Below are positions 7,446 to 15,694 of a DNA stretch of 64,000 bases, in pieces. The stretch spans positions 62,001 to 126,000 of the forward strand of contig NZ_JAKSYM010000410.1 in assembly GCF_022829545.1 (NCBI RefSeq), in the 5' to 3' direction. Each line of letters opens with the position of its first letter. Position 1 is the first letter of the stretch. Origin of the DNA: Methylobacterium sp. J-030. GTDB taxonomy: Bacteria > Pseudomonadota > Alphaproteobacteria > Rhizobiales > Beijerinckiaceae. The notes below the pieces were generated by a model. It saw only the letters and a list, made by a program, of their open reading frames with translations, was not told the DNA's origin and ran no database searches. The position numbers and the translations under genes are program-made.

Positions 7446-10400
7446 TCATTGCGGGGCCGGCGTGCGCAGGTCGAGGGTCAGCGGGAACTCCGCGCTCGAT
7501 TCCGGCGGGGGCATCTCCACCCGGCCCGGCGTGTGGCCGTTCGGCTGGAACCGGGCGAGGCGCCGCCCCTCGGCCTCGTAGGCGTTGACCGGGTGGGTCT
7601 CGTAGTTGCGGCCGCCCGGATGGGCGACGTGGTAGCGGCAGCCGCCGAGGGAGCGCCCGCTCCAGGCGTCGAGGATGTCGAAGGTCAGCGGCGCGTGCGC
7701 CGGGATGGTCGGGTGCAGCGAGGAGGCCGGCTGCCACGCCTTGAAGCGCAGGCCCGCCACGGCCTCGCCGCCGCGGCCGGTGCCGGTCATGGGCAGGCGG
7801 CGGCCGTTGCAGGCGATGACGTGCCGCTCGGGCACGAAGCCCTCGACCTTGACCTGCAGCCGCTCGACCGAGCTGTCGACGAAGCGCACGGTGCCTCCGC
7901 TGGTCCCTTCCTCGCCCATCACATGCCAGGGCTCCAGCGCCTGACGCAGCTCCATCCGGACCCCGCCCTGCTCGATCGTGCCGAAGACCGGAAACCGGAA
8001 CAGGGCCTGCGCCTCGAAGGCGACCGGATCGAAAGCGTAGCCCGCCGCCCGCAGATCCTCCAGCACCGCGAGGAAGTCGGACCAGAGGAAATGCGGGAGC
8101 ATGAAGCGATCGTGGAGATTCGTGCCCCAGCGGACACAGCCCCCGGTCCGCGGCTCCCGCCACAGCCAGGCCACCAGGGCGCGGAGCAGCAATTGCTGGG
8201 CGAGGCTCATCCGGGCGTCCGGCGGCATCTCGAAGGCGCGGAATTCCAGGAGGCCGAGGCGCCCGGTCGGCCCGTCCGGCGAGTACAGCTTGTCGATGCA
8301 GATCTCGGACCGGTGGGTGTTGCCGGTGACGTCGACCAGGATGTTGCGGAACACGCGATCGACCAGCCAGCGCGGGATGTTGGGCGCGTCGGGCGCGGGG
8401 ATCTGGGCCAGCGCGATCTCCAGCTCGTAGAGTCCGTCGTGGCGGGCCTCGTCCATGCGCGGGGCCTGGCTGGTCGGGCCGATATAGAGGCCGGAGAACA
8501 GGTACGAGAGCGCGGGGTGGCGCTGCCAGTAGAGCACGAGGCTCTTGAGCAGGTCGGGCCGGCGCAGGAACGGGGAATCGTCCGGCGTGACCCCGCCCAT
8601 GACCACGTGGTTGCCGCCGCCGGTGCCGGTGTGGCGCCCGTCGACCATGAACTTCTCCGCGCCGAGCCGGGTCTGGCGGGCCTCGGCGTAGAGGTCGGTG
8701 GTGATGGCGACGGCCTCCCGCCAGGAGGCGGCCGGGTGGACGTTCACCTCGATCACGCCCGGATCGGGCGTCACCTTGATCACGCCGATCCGCGGATCGA
8801 AGGGCGGCTCGTAGCCCTCGATCTGGATCGGCAGGTTCAGCCCGGCGGCGGCCGCTTCGAGATGGCCGGCGAGTTCGAGATACTCGTCGGCGCGCTGCAC
8901 CGGCGGCATGAACACCCGCACCACCCCGTCCCGGGGCTCGATCGACAGGGCCGTGCGCACCGCCACGCCGGTGATCCCGGAGCCGTTGACGGTCGTCTCC
9001 CCGGGATGCCCCTCGGGGAGGGTGGCGCGGGGCTCCAGGGGGTCCTGCGGCTGGTAGTAGGGATAGTGCTCCGGCGGCACGTAGGGCAGGGACGACAGGG
9101 GCAGGCGGAAGCCCACCGGCGAGTCCCCCGGCACCAGGAAGGCCGCGCCGCGCCGGAAGTCCCACGTCTCCGAGATCCAGACCCGGTCGGCATCGCCGTC
9201 CTCGCCGGTGGGCAGGCTCGCGAGCGGCAGCACGTAGCCCGCGGCCTCCCCCAGGCCCCGCGCGTAGACCCGCTTGATCCGCGCGTCGAACTCCACCGAG
9301 CCGGACCGGGCCGCTTCGGGCGTGACGTTGACCGGCAGCGCCGCGACCTTCTTCTCCCAGAGCTCGCCGTCCTCGAAGGCCGGAAAGACGTAGTCCGACA
9401 GGCCGAGGCGGCGGGCCAGCGCGTCGGCGAGCGCCTTGGCCTGCGCGATGGTGGCTTGCCCCTCCTCCCCGGCGACCACCTCGGGCGCGATCAGGTCCGG
9501 ATTGCGCCAGATCGGCTTGCCGTCCTTGCGCCAGTAGAGCGCGAAGGCCCAGCGGGGCAGGCTCTCGCCGGGATACCACTTGCCCTGGCCGTGATGGAGC
9601 AGGCCCCCCGGGCCGAACCGGTCGCGCAGGCGCCGGATCAGTTGGTCGGCGCGGCTCCGCTTGGTCGGGCCGACCGCGGCGATGTTCCACTCCGGCGATT
9701 CGAAATCGTCCACCGACACGAAGGTCGGCTCGCCGCCCATGGTCAGCCGCACGTCCTGGGCGGCGAGGTCAGCGTCGACCCGCTCGCCCAGCGCGTCCAT
9801 GGACGCCCACACATCGTCCGAGAACGGCTTGGTGATCCGCGGCGTCTCGGCGACCCGGGTGATGCTCATCCGGAAGTCGAACGTCGTCTCGGCCGGCTCC
9901 ATCGCCCCCGAGATCGGCGCGGCCGAATGGTAGTGCGGGGTCGCGGCCAGCGGGATATGGCCCTCGCCGGTGAGAAGCCCCGAGGTCGCGTCCAGGCCGA
10001 CCCAGCCGGCGCCCGGCAGGTAGACCTCGGCCCAGGCGTGCAGGTCGGTGAAGTCCGCCGACGCGCCGGTCGGGCCGTCGACCGCGGTGGTGTCGGGCAC
10101 GAGCTGGATCAGGTAGCCGGAGACGAACCGGGCCGCGAGGCCGATCCGCCGCAGCACCTGCACGAGCAGCCACGCGGAATCCCGGCAGGATCCGCTCTTG
10201 AGCCGCAGGGTCTCGGCGGGGGTCTGGACGCCGGGCTCCATGCGGACGCCGTAGGCGGTCTCCCGGGCGATCTGGGCGTTCAGCGCCACCAGGAACTGGA
10301 CGGTGCTGGGCTCCTCCGGGAGCCGGGCCAGCAGCGCCTCCATCTCGGGCCCTTCCGCGTCGACGGGGGCGCGGTAGGGGGCGAGTTCCTCGGCGAGATC

Positions 10401-10724
10401 CGGGTCGTACGCGAAGGGGTGGGTCTGGGCGTAATCCTCCACGAAGAAGTCGAACGGGTTGATCACGGCCATGTCGGCGGTGAGATCGACCTCGATCTTC
10501 AGCTCGTCGGCCTTCTCCGGGAAGACGAGGCGCGCGAGCCAGTTGCCGCTCGGATCCTGCTGCCAGTTCAGGAAATGGTTGGCGGGCGTCACCGTCAGCG
10601 CGTAGGCCGGGACCTTGGTGCGCGCGTGCGGGGCCGGGCGCAGGCGTATCACCTGGGGCCCCAGGCTGATCGGCCGGTCGTAGCGGTAATGGGTGACGTG
10701 GTGCAGAGCGGCTTTGATCGACAC
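7446..10724 (-). CDS. Transglutaminase-DUF2126 fusion protein
   Basis: A 1092-residue protein and the first gene of the minus-strand cluster. Residues 1-~290 form a transglutaminase-like unit with triad C180 (GSCRDSAW), H229 (DLHAWAEVY) and D245 (GLDATSG). The remaining ~800 residues are the DUF2126 region, with RLTMGGEPTFVSVDD, GKWYPGE, the HTGTGGGNHVVMGG block and a C-terminal RNYETHPVNAYEAEGRR. DUF2126 has distant likeness to glutamine-synthetase/amidoligase folds in published comparative work, which with the neighbouring ATP-grasp protein suggests peptide or isopeptide synthesis; this is prediction, not shown chemistry. GTG start at 10724 with GGAG eight bases upstream. It is divergent from the metallopeptidase at 10916. 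Confidence 0.9.
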   Translation of the reverse strand: MSIKAALHHVTHYRYDRPISLGPQVIRLRPAPHARTKVPAYALTVTPANHFLNWQQDPSGNWLARLVFPEKADELKIEVDLTADMAVINPFDFFVEDYAQTHPFAYDPDLAEELAPYRAPVDAEGPEMEALLARLPEEPSTVQFLVALNAQIARETAYGVRMEPGVQTPAETLRLKSGSCRDSAWLLVQVLRRIGLAARFVSGYLIQLVPDTTAVDGPTGASADFTDLHAWAEVYLPGAGWVGLDATSGLLTGEGHIPLAATPHYHSAAPISGAMEPAETTFDFRMSITRVAETPRITKPFSDDVWASMDALGERVDADLAAQDVRLTMGGEPTFVSVDDFESPEWNIAAVGPTKRSRADQLIRRLRDRFGPGGLLHHGQGKWYPGESLPRWAFALYWRKDGKPIWRNPDLIAPEVVAGEEGQATIAQAKALADALARRLGLSDYVFPAFEDGELWEKKVAALPVNVTPEAARSGSVEFDARIKRVYARGLGEAAGYVLPLASLPTGEDGDADRVWISETWDFRRGAAFLVPGDSPVGFRLPLSSLPYVPPEHYPYYQPQDPLEPRATLPEGHPGETTVNGSGITGVAVRTALSIEPRDGVVRVFMPPVQRADEYLELAGHLEAAAAGLNLPIQIEGYEPPFDPRIGVIKVTPDPGVIEVNVHPAASWREAVAITTDLYAEARQTRLGAEKFMVDGRHTGTGGGNHVVMGGVTPDDSPFLRRPDLLKSLVLYWQRHPALSYLFSGLYIGPTSQAPRMDEARHDGLYELEIALAQIPAPDAPNIPRWLVDRVFRNILVDVTGNTHRSEICIDKLYSPDGPTGRLGLLEFRAFEMPPDARMSLAQQLLLRALVAWLWREPRTGGCVRWGTNLHDRFMLPHFLWSDFLAVLEDLRAAGYAFDPVAFEAQALFRFPVFGTIEQGGVRMELRQALEPWHVMGEEGTSGGTVRFVDSSVERLQVKVEGFVPERHVIACNGRRLPMTGTGRGGEAVAGLRFKAWQPASSLHPTIPAHAPLTFDILDAWSGRSLGGCRYHVAHPGGRNYETHPVNAYEAEGRRLARFQPNGHTPGRVEMPPPESSAEFPLTLDLRTPAPQ

Positions 10725-10915
10725 GATGACTCCGTCGAAAGGATCGAACGCGGTTCTCGATGCCGGTCCCGGGCGCCGGACCCCACCGCGCCGTTATGCG
10801 CTACAGACCCGCCGACAAGCAATTTCCGTGCGGCGGCCCGGGCGCCTGGCAGGAACTTTGCCGCGCGGCCCCGCTTGATCGGCAGGTGGGCCCGCTGCCG
10901 GCCCGGGACGGCGCG

Positions 10916-12100
10916 ATGAAGATCTTCCAGTGCCAGGCCTGCGACCAGCCGGTCACTTTCGAGGCGACCGCCTGTGAGAGCTGCGCCCGGCGCCTGGGCT
11001 ATGTCTGCGCGGTCCACGAGGTCTCGGCGCTCGAGCCGCAGGGGCTCTCGGCGCACCCGCTCATGGGCGGCGCCCAGGTGTTCCACGCCTACGCGGATCC
11101 CGGCCGACGCTACCGCCTGTGCAACAACGCCCTCGCGGAGGCCTGCAACTGGCTGGTGCCGGAGGACTGTCCCGACATCTATTGCACCGCCTGCCGCCAC
11201 AACCGGGTGGTGCCGGACCTGTCGCACCCCTGGAACCTCGCCCGCTGGCGCCCGATCGAGGCGGCCAAGCACCGGCTGTTCTACTCGCTGCTGCGCCTGG
11301 AACTGCCGCTCGCCACCCGCGCGCAGTACACGGACGGGCTGGCCTTCGACTTCCTGGTCGACCCGAGCGAGCGTTTTGCCGGCGGGCCGCCGGTGCTGAC
11401 GGGCCATATCAACGGCCTGATCACCATGAACATCGCCGAGGCCGACGACGTCGAGCGGGAGCGCCGCCGGATCCTGTTCGGCGAGCATTACCGCACCCTG
11501 CTCGGCCATTTCCGACACGAGATCGGGCATTACTTCTGGTATCTGCTGGTGCTGAACAGCCCCACCTGGGAGCCGTTCCGGGCGCTGTTCGGCGACGAGC
11601 GCCTGAACTACGTCCAGGCCCTGCAGGACCATTACGCGCGCGGCGCGCCTTCCGACTGGGACGAATCCTACGTCTCGGCCTACGCCACGGCCCATCCGTG
11701 GGAGGATTTCGCCGAGACCTTCGCGCATTACCTGCACATCGTCGACACGGTGGAGACCGCCTCGACCTTCGAGCTGCACGTGCGCCCGCGCCTGCGTCAC
11801 GGGACCCAGGCGCCGACCGTGATCGATTTCGACCCCTACAACACCCTGGACCTCGACCGGCTGATCGCCGCGTGGCTGCCGCTGACCTACGCGATCAACT
11901 CGCTGTCCCACAGCATGGGCCAGCCGGCGCTCTACCCGTTCAAGCTGACGCCGACGGTGATCGCCAAGCTCGCCTTCGTGCACGAGCGGATCTACGCCTC
12001 CCGCACCGGCACCCTGCCGGATGCCGGCGCGGCCGGGGCCGAGATGCTGCGCGCGGTGATCATGGGGCTGCGCCAGAAGGTGGCGGCGGCGACGGGGTGA
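10916..12100 (+). CDS. Zinc-ribbon zinc metallopeptidase (COG4307-like)
   Basis: A 394-residue soluble protein. An N-terminal zinc ribbon has Cys pairs at residues 6/9 and 20/23 (CQACD...CESC), and further Cys/His pairs follow (YCTACRHN). The catalytic HExxH is HEIGH at 201-205 within GHFRHEIGHYFW, with downstream WEDFAETFAHYLHIVDT likely to supply the third ligand. The ATG at 10916 gives the Cys-containing start MKIFQCQACD and is preferred to upstream in-frame starts. It faces away from the DUF2126/ATP-grasp operon across a 191-base divergent promoter region; this metallopeptidase family recurs beside transglutaminase/ATP-grasp sets, which suggests processing of the same peptide substrate. 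Confidence 0.85.
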   Translation: MKIFQCQACDQPVTFEATACESCARRLGYVCAVHEVSALEPQGLSAHPLMGGAQVFHAYADPGRRYRLCNNALAEACNWLVPEDCPDIYCTACRHNRVVPDLSHPWNLARWRPIEAAKHRLFYSLLRLELPLATRAQYTDGLAFDFLVDPSERFAGGPPVLTGHINGLITMNIAEADDVERERRRILFGEHYRTLLGHFRHEIGHYFWYLLVLNSPTWEPFRALFGDERLNYVQALQDHYARGAPSDWDESYVSAYATAHPWEDFAETFAHYLHIVDTVETASTFELHVRPRLRHGTQAPTVIDFDPYNTLDLDRLIAAWLPLTYAINSLSHSMGQPALYPFKLTPTVIAKLAFVHERIYASRTGTLPDAGAAGAEMLRAVIMGLRQKVAAATG

Positions 12101-12179
12101 GGGGAGGGGACGCCTCCAGGTAAAATCACATCTTCAGCTTCGACTAACGCGGCGCCTGGGTCGGCACGTATCGAGAATC

Positions 12180-12416
12180 TCAGCCGCCGCCACTCTCTGC
12201 GGGTGGCGGCGGCACCTGACCATCCGACCGGCCATGAACCTCGGGCGTCGCCGCAAGTGCTTCTCTGGCCTCGCGTGTCAACCAAGGGAGATCCGTTGCC
12301 ATGAAGGCAGCCGCCGCTTGCTCGCTGTCCGGCAAGCGGTGGTCCGCCTTCCTGAGAGGGTGGCCGCGCGTCACCGCCGGCTTCGTGATGCGCGCAGCTT
12401 TCGGCATTGGAGTCAC
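12180..12416 (-). CDS. Small uncharacterised protein coupled to the GNAT-like gene
   Basis: A 78-residue protein starting with GTG, whose first bases overlap the stop of the GNAT-like gene (GTGA, 12413-12416). The sequence is basic at the N-terminus (MPKAARITKPAVTRGHPLRKADH), has a short block AAAAFMATDLPWLTREAREALAAT and a low-complexity proline/serine end. No family is recognised. Tight coupling and the absence of a better frame on either strand are the only evidence that it is real. It could be an antitoxin-like partner of the acetyltransferase-like protein, but nothing in the residues proves that. Confidence 0.4.
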   Translation of the reverse strand: MTPMPKAARITKPAVTRGHPLRKADHRLPDSEQAAAAFMATDLPWLTREAREALAATPEVHGRSDGQVPPPPAESGGG

Positions 12417-12970
12417 CTTCGGACCATATGATGAGGGCCACCCAGGTCGGGCGCAAGCGCGAAGCCCTGCATCGTGTACAAGGGGATGAGATTCGGGTCG
12501 ACGTGATGGAGCCGAAGCTCCGGTACGCCGATCAGTTGCCTATAGGCTTCCGCCATCGTGAGAGCGATCCCGATCACCTGCCCTTTGAGCGGATGCATCG
12601 GATCTGGATGGCCCTCAAGGAAATCCAAAGCTACGAACCTGTCTCGGTTCATGGCACCGATCGCCAACCCGCACAGCGTCGTGTCGTGCCAGATCGCAGC
12701 GTTGAAGCACTTCGGGTGGCCGTTCTGGAACTTTGCCGAGAGCGCGGCCCAGTCCCAATCCACCGACCGGTCCCGGTGCCCGAACCAAGTTTCCGTGAAG
12801 GCCATTCGCGCTGCACCCGCGATGATTTCACAGCGCACGTCGGAGCCGAGGCCCAACTTGGCGACCGCCAGCATACCGGCCTGCATCAAGCGTTTGGCGT
12901 GGGCGGATCTGATAACAGGGCCCTGCATCGACGGCCCTTGGCGTCCTCCGCCTGAGCGGGTGCCCGTCAC
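12413..12970 (-). CDS. GNAT-like N-acetyltransferase family protein
   Basis: A 185-residue protein (GTG at 12970, overlapping the mntR stop by four bases; an internal ATG at 12928 is an alternative start). The C-terminal half reads as a GNAT fold: strand FNAAIWHDTTLCGLAIGAMN, strand FVALDFLEGHP, a pyrophosphate-loop-like KGQVIGIALTMAEAYRQLIG, then PELRLHHVDPNLIPLYTMQGFAL, the usual beta-5/alpha-4 ending of acetyltransferases. The N-terminal part is a helical extension. GNAT enzymes transfer acetyl from acetyl-CoA to amines; substrate unknown. It is chained between mntR and a small ORF by 4-base overlaps, although its function has no obvious link with manganese. Confidence 0.55.
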   Translation of the reverse strand: MTGTRSGGGRQGPSMQGPVIRSAHAKRLMQAGMLAVAKLGLGSDVRCEIIAGAARMAFTETWFGHRDRSVDWDWAALSAKFQNGHPKCFNAAIWHDTTLCGLAIGAMNRDRFVALDFLEGHPDPMHPLKGQVIGIALTMAEAYRQLIGVPELRLHHVDPNLIPLYTMQGFALAPDLGGPHHMVRR

Positions 12971-13428
12971 GTCCCCCCATGCCGCGCCGCGAAGGCGCGG
13001 AACGCCTCGAGCGTCTCGGCGCTGACGTGGTGCTCAATCCCCTCGGCGTCCCGCCGGGCGGTCTCGGGACTCACCCCCAGGGCGCACAGGAAGCGTTCGA
13101 CGATCCGGTGGCGCTCCCGGGCCTGGGCGGCCAGCCGGCGGCCGGCCTCGGTCAGGAACACGCCGCGATAGGGCCGCTGCTGGACCAGCCCGTCCTCGCA
13201 CAGGCGCTTGAGCATCTTGGCGACGGTCGGCTGCGCCACGCCGAGGCGGGCCGCGATATCCACTTGCCGCGCCTCGCCGCCGTCGCCGATCAGGTCGTCG
13301 ATCAGCTCGACGTAATCCTCGACCAGCTCCGAGCGCCGCGCCTCGCGGGCCTGGCGGAAACTCTCGACGTGGCGCTCGGGATCGACCAGCGCGGTCTCGG
13401 GCGAGCCCGGCTCGGACGGTTCCTGCAT
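12967..13428 (-). CDS. mntR: Manganese-responsive repressor MntR, DtxR family
   Basis: A 153-residue DtxR-family regulator. It has an N-terminal winged helix with VDIAARLGVAQPTVAKMLKRLCEDGLVQQRPYRGVFLTEAG, then the metal-binding/dimerisation helices with ERHRIVERFLCALGVSPETARRDAEGIEHHVS, carrying the conserved Glu/His ligands of MntR (EGIEHH). It represses Mn(II) uptake when Mn is bound. The ATG at 13428 follows a strong GGGGAAGAG site; the longer open frame upstream is leader. It is divergent from mntH with a perfect palindrome in between, which is its probable operator. Confidence 0.9.
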   Translation of the reverse strand: MQEPSEPGSPETALVDPERHVESFRQAREARRSELVEDYVELIDDLIGDGGEARQVDIAARLGVAQPTVAKMLKRLCEDGLVQQRPYRGVFLTEAGRRLAAQARERHRIVERFLCALGVSPETARRDAEGIEHHVSAETLEAFRAFAARHGGT

Positions 13429-13546
13429 CGGCTCTTCCCCTCGGCACGCACGCGCCGCCCCGCGCCTGTCTAGCAAAAACCCGTAGCGGCAGGGGAGTCC
13501 CACACAAGCGATAGAAGCCCCTTGAATCCCGCGACCGCAGCCCTGA

Positions 13547-13564
13547 ATATAGCCTACGCTATAT
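13547..13564. promoter_or_regulatory. Probable MntR operator upstream of mntH
   Basis: A perfect inverted repeat, ATATAGC (13547-13553) and GCTATAT (13558-13564), with a 4-base centre. It ends 21 bases before the mntH ATG, just before the GAGGAGAGGG Shine-Dalgarno run, where a bound repressor would block transcription. It is an AT-rich island in GC-rich DNA and the only such palindrome in the divergent mntR-mntH region. Confidence 0.7.
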
Positions 13565-13585
13565 CTTTGAGGAGAGGGTTGAAGC

Positions 13586-14914
13586 ATGGTGGCGCCGAAC
13601 GCCGCGACGGCCCCGGGCAGCGCCGCCCCCGGGGCGATGAGCCGGCGGACGGAGGGCGCGATCCGCGACGTCCTCGACGGGCGCCGGGGCGGCCGCGGCC
13701 GGTTCCTGCTGTTCGTGGGGCCGGCCGTGACGGCCTCGATCGCCTATATGGACCCCGGCAACTTCGCCACCAACATCCAGGCCGGCGCCCGCTACGGCTA
13801 CGGGCTGCTCTGGGTGGTGCTGCTCGCCAACCTCACCGCGATGCTGTTCCAGGCGCTTTCGGCCAAGCTCGGGATCGTCACCGGAAAAAACCTCGCCGAG
13901 CATTGCCGGGACGCGACCACCCGCCCGGTGCGCCTCGTCCTGTGGGGCATCAGCGAGGTCGCCGCGATGGCGACCGACCTCGCGGAGTTCCTCGGGGGCG
14001 CCATCGGCCTGTCGCTGCTCACCGGCCTGCCGCTGTTGGCCGGCATGGCGGTCACCGCGGTGATCACCTACGCGATCCTGCTCCTGGAGAATGGGGGCTT
14101 CCGGCCCCTCGAGATCGCCATCGGCGTGATGGTCGGCACGATCGGCCTCTGCTACGCGGTCGAGTTGCTCGTGGCCCCCGTCGCCTGGGGCGAGGCCGCC
14201 CGGGGTCTCGTCACCCCAAGAATCCCGGACGCGGAGGCGCTGACCATCGCGGTCGGGATCATCGGCGCCACCGTGATGCCGCACGCCCTGTTCCTGCATT
14301 CCGGCCTGACCCAGGGACGGGGCAGCCCCCGCACCGACGCCGACCGGCGCCTGCTGGTGCGCTACTCCAACCGGGAGGTGGTGGTGGCCCTGCTGCTCGC
14401 GGGCCTCGTCAACATCGCGATGGTGATCATGGCGGCGGCGGCCTTCCATCTCGGGCACAGCGAAGTCGCCGAGATCGGCGAGGCCTACCGCACCCTGACG
14501 CCGCTGCTCGGCCCCGCGGCCGGAGCGGCCTTCCTGGTCTCGCTCCTGGCCTCCGGGATCTCCTCCTCGGTGGTGGGGACGCTCGCCGGCCAGATGGTGA
14601 TGCAGGGCTTCACCGGCTGGCGGATCCCGCTGCTCGTGCGCCGGCTCGCCACCATGCTGCCGGCCTTCGTGGTGGTGGCGATCGGCGTCGATCCGACCCG
14701 GGCGCTGGTCCTGTCGCAGGTGGTGCTGTCGCTGGCGCTTCCGGTGCCGATGGTGGCTTTGGTGGTCTTCACCCGGCGCCGGAGCGTGATGGGGCCGTTC
14801 GCCAACGGGCCCCTGACGCAGGCGGCGGCCGTGGCGGGGGCGGCCATCGTGCTCGGCCTCAACGCGGTGCTGCTGGCGGCGGCGTTTGGGGTGCCGGTGC
14901 CGGGGCTGGGGTGA
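13586..14914 (+). CDS. mntH: Nramp-family manganese/divalent metal transporter MntH
   Basis: A 442-residue inner-membrane proton-coupled Mn(II) importer with about eleven hydrophobic segments. The Nramp signatures are present: DPGN in TM1 (residues 56-59, SIAYMDPGNFATNIQAGA) and MPH in TM6 (residues 231-233, VMPHALFLHSGL), both of which form the metal site. The start ATG has an excellent ribosome site (GAGGAGAGGG). The gene lies head to head with mntR across a palindromic operator, so expression should fall when manganese is plentiful. The N-terminal ~35 residues are Ala/Gly/Arg-rich and cytoplasmic. Confidence 0.95.
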   Translation: MVAPNAATAPGSAAPGAMSRRTEGAIRDVLDGRRGGRGRFLLFVGPAVTASIAYMDPGNFATNIQAGARYGYGLLWVVLLANLTAMLFQALSAKLGIVTGKNLAEHCRDATTRPVRLVLWGISEVAAMATDLAEFLGGAIGLSLLTGLPLLAGMAVTAVITYAILLLENGGFRPLEIAIGVMVGTIGLCYAVELLVAPVAWGEAARGLVTPRIPDAEALTIAVGIIGATVMPHALFLHSGLTQGRGSPRTDADRRLLVRYSNREVVVALLLAGLVNIAMVIMAAAAFHLGHSEVAEIGEAYRTLTPLLGPAAGAAFLVSLLASGISSSVVGTLAGQMVMQGFTGWRIPLLVRRLATMLPAFVVVAIGVDPTRALVLSQVVLSLALPVPMVALVVFTRRRSVMGPFANGPLTQAAAVAGAAIVLGLNAVLLAAAFGVPVPGLG

Positions 14915-14930
14915 GAGCCGCCCCGCGCGA

Positions 14931-15362
14931 TCAGCAACCTGCGGCGCCATCCCAGGGATTGAGCAGCGTCGCGCCGGTTGCCGCGAAATCGGTGGTGTTG
15001 CGGGTGACGATCGTCAGGTCATGCACGAGGCCCGTTGCGGCGATCCACGCGTCGCGCTCGCTTCGGGGATCGGGTACGTGCAAGTGCGCGCAGCGCAGCG
15101 CGATGGCCGTATCGATCGGCAGGATCCGGCTGGCAAAGGCCGGCAAGACGCGCTCGTGCAGCCACAGGCGTAAGCGGCCGGCTTGGTGGGGATCGCGGCG
15201 GTCCAGTTGGGCAATGCCGAGTTCGATCTCCATGACCGTGATGACGGACAGGTGCAGGCTGGCCGGATCGACCCGCGTCGCCCATTCCTCGACGTCCGGA
15301 CTGATCCTGCCGCTGCGCCGTTTGCGGAGCTCGGACAGGATGTTGGTGTCCAGGAGGTACAT
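14931..15362 (-). CDS. vapC: PIN-domain ribonuclease toxin, VapC family
   Basis: A 143-residue PIN-domain protein. Acidic metal ligands are in place: MYLLDTN at the N-terminus, LSVITVMEIELGI (Glu), PIDTAIALRCAHL (Asp) and DAWIAATGLVHDLTIVTRNTTDF (Asp/Asp). VapC proteins are Mg-dependent RNases that cut tRNA or rRNA and are held inactive by the partner antitoxin. The ATG at 15362 overlaps the antitoxin stop by four bases (ATGA). The FitB-like subgroup is suggested by length and by the early LSELRKRR region. Confidence 0.9.
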   Translation of the reverse strand: MYLLDTNILSELRKRRSGRISPDVEEWATRVDPASLHLSVITVMEIELGIAQLDRRDPHQAGRLRLWLHERVLPAFASRILPIDTAIALRCAHLHVPDPRSERDAWIAATGLVHDLTIVTRNTTDFAATGATLLNPWDGAAGC

Positions 15363-15616
15363 CAGTCGAAGGGGGCGGGGCGCGGGAACGTCGCCGGGCG
15401 GCTGAAATCGACATCGATCTCGCCGACCCCGTCCATGTCGAGGGCATCGAGGATGGTGCCGGGTGCCGCTTTCAAGCGCTCGTACGCCCCGTAGGGAAGA
15501 ACGGCCATGATCGGCCGGCCGCGCTCGGTGATGATCACGGGACCGTCGGCCGCAGCGCGCTTGATGCGGCCGGGTTCGCGGTTGAATTCACGGCTGGTGA
15601 AGGTCTGCGCGCCCAT
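15362..15616 (-). CDS. Phd/YefM-type antitoxin
   Basis: An 84-residue antitoxin with the Phd/YefM N-terminal DNA-binding fold (TFTSREFNREPGRIKRAAADGPVIITERGRPIMAVLPYGAYERL). Its C-terminal tail, FSRPATFPRP, is the disordered part that usually wraps the toxin. It is translated immediately before the PIN-domain toxin with an ATGA overlap. Such proteins repress their own promoter, often together with the toxin. Confidence 0.88.
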   Translation of the reverse strand: MGAQTFTSREFNREPGRIKRAAADGPVIITERGRPIMAVLPYGAYERLKAAPGTILDALDMDGVGEIDVDFSRPATFPRPAPFD

Positions 15617-15694
15617 GCCGAGCCTCAGATGTCGTTACGTACAGACATGGGGTGGCACGGCCGGCGCTGTCAATCGGCCGACACTGCGCCCCCT

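Noticed and set aside
7449..10919. Plus-strand open frame of 1156 codons
   Set aside because: It is the exact antisense of the DUF2126 gene, with Arg/Gly/Pro-rich low-complexity sequence typical of shadow frames in high-GC DNA.
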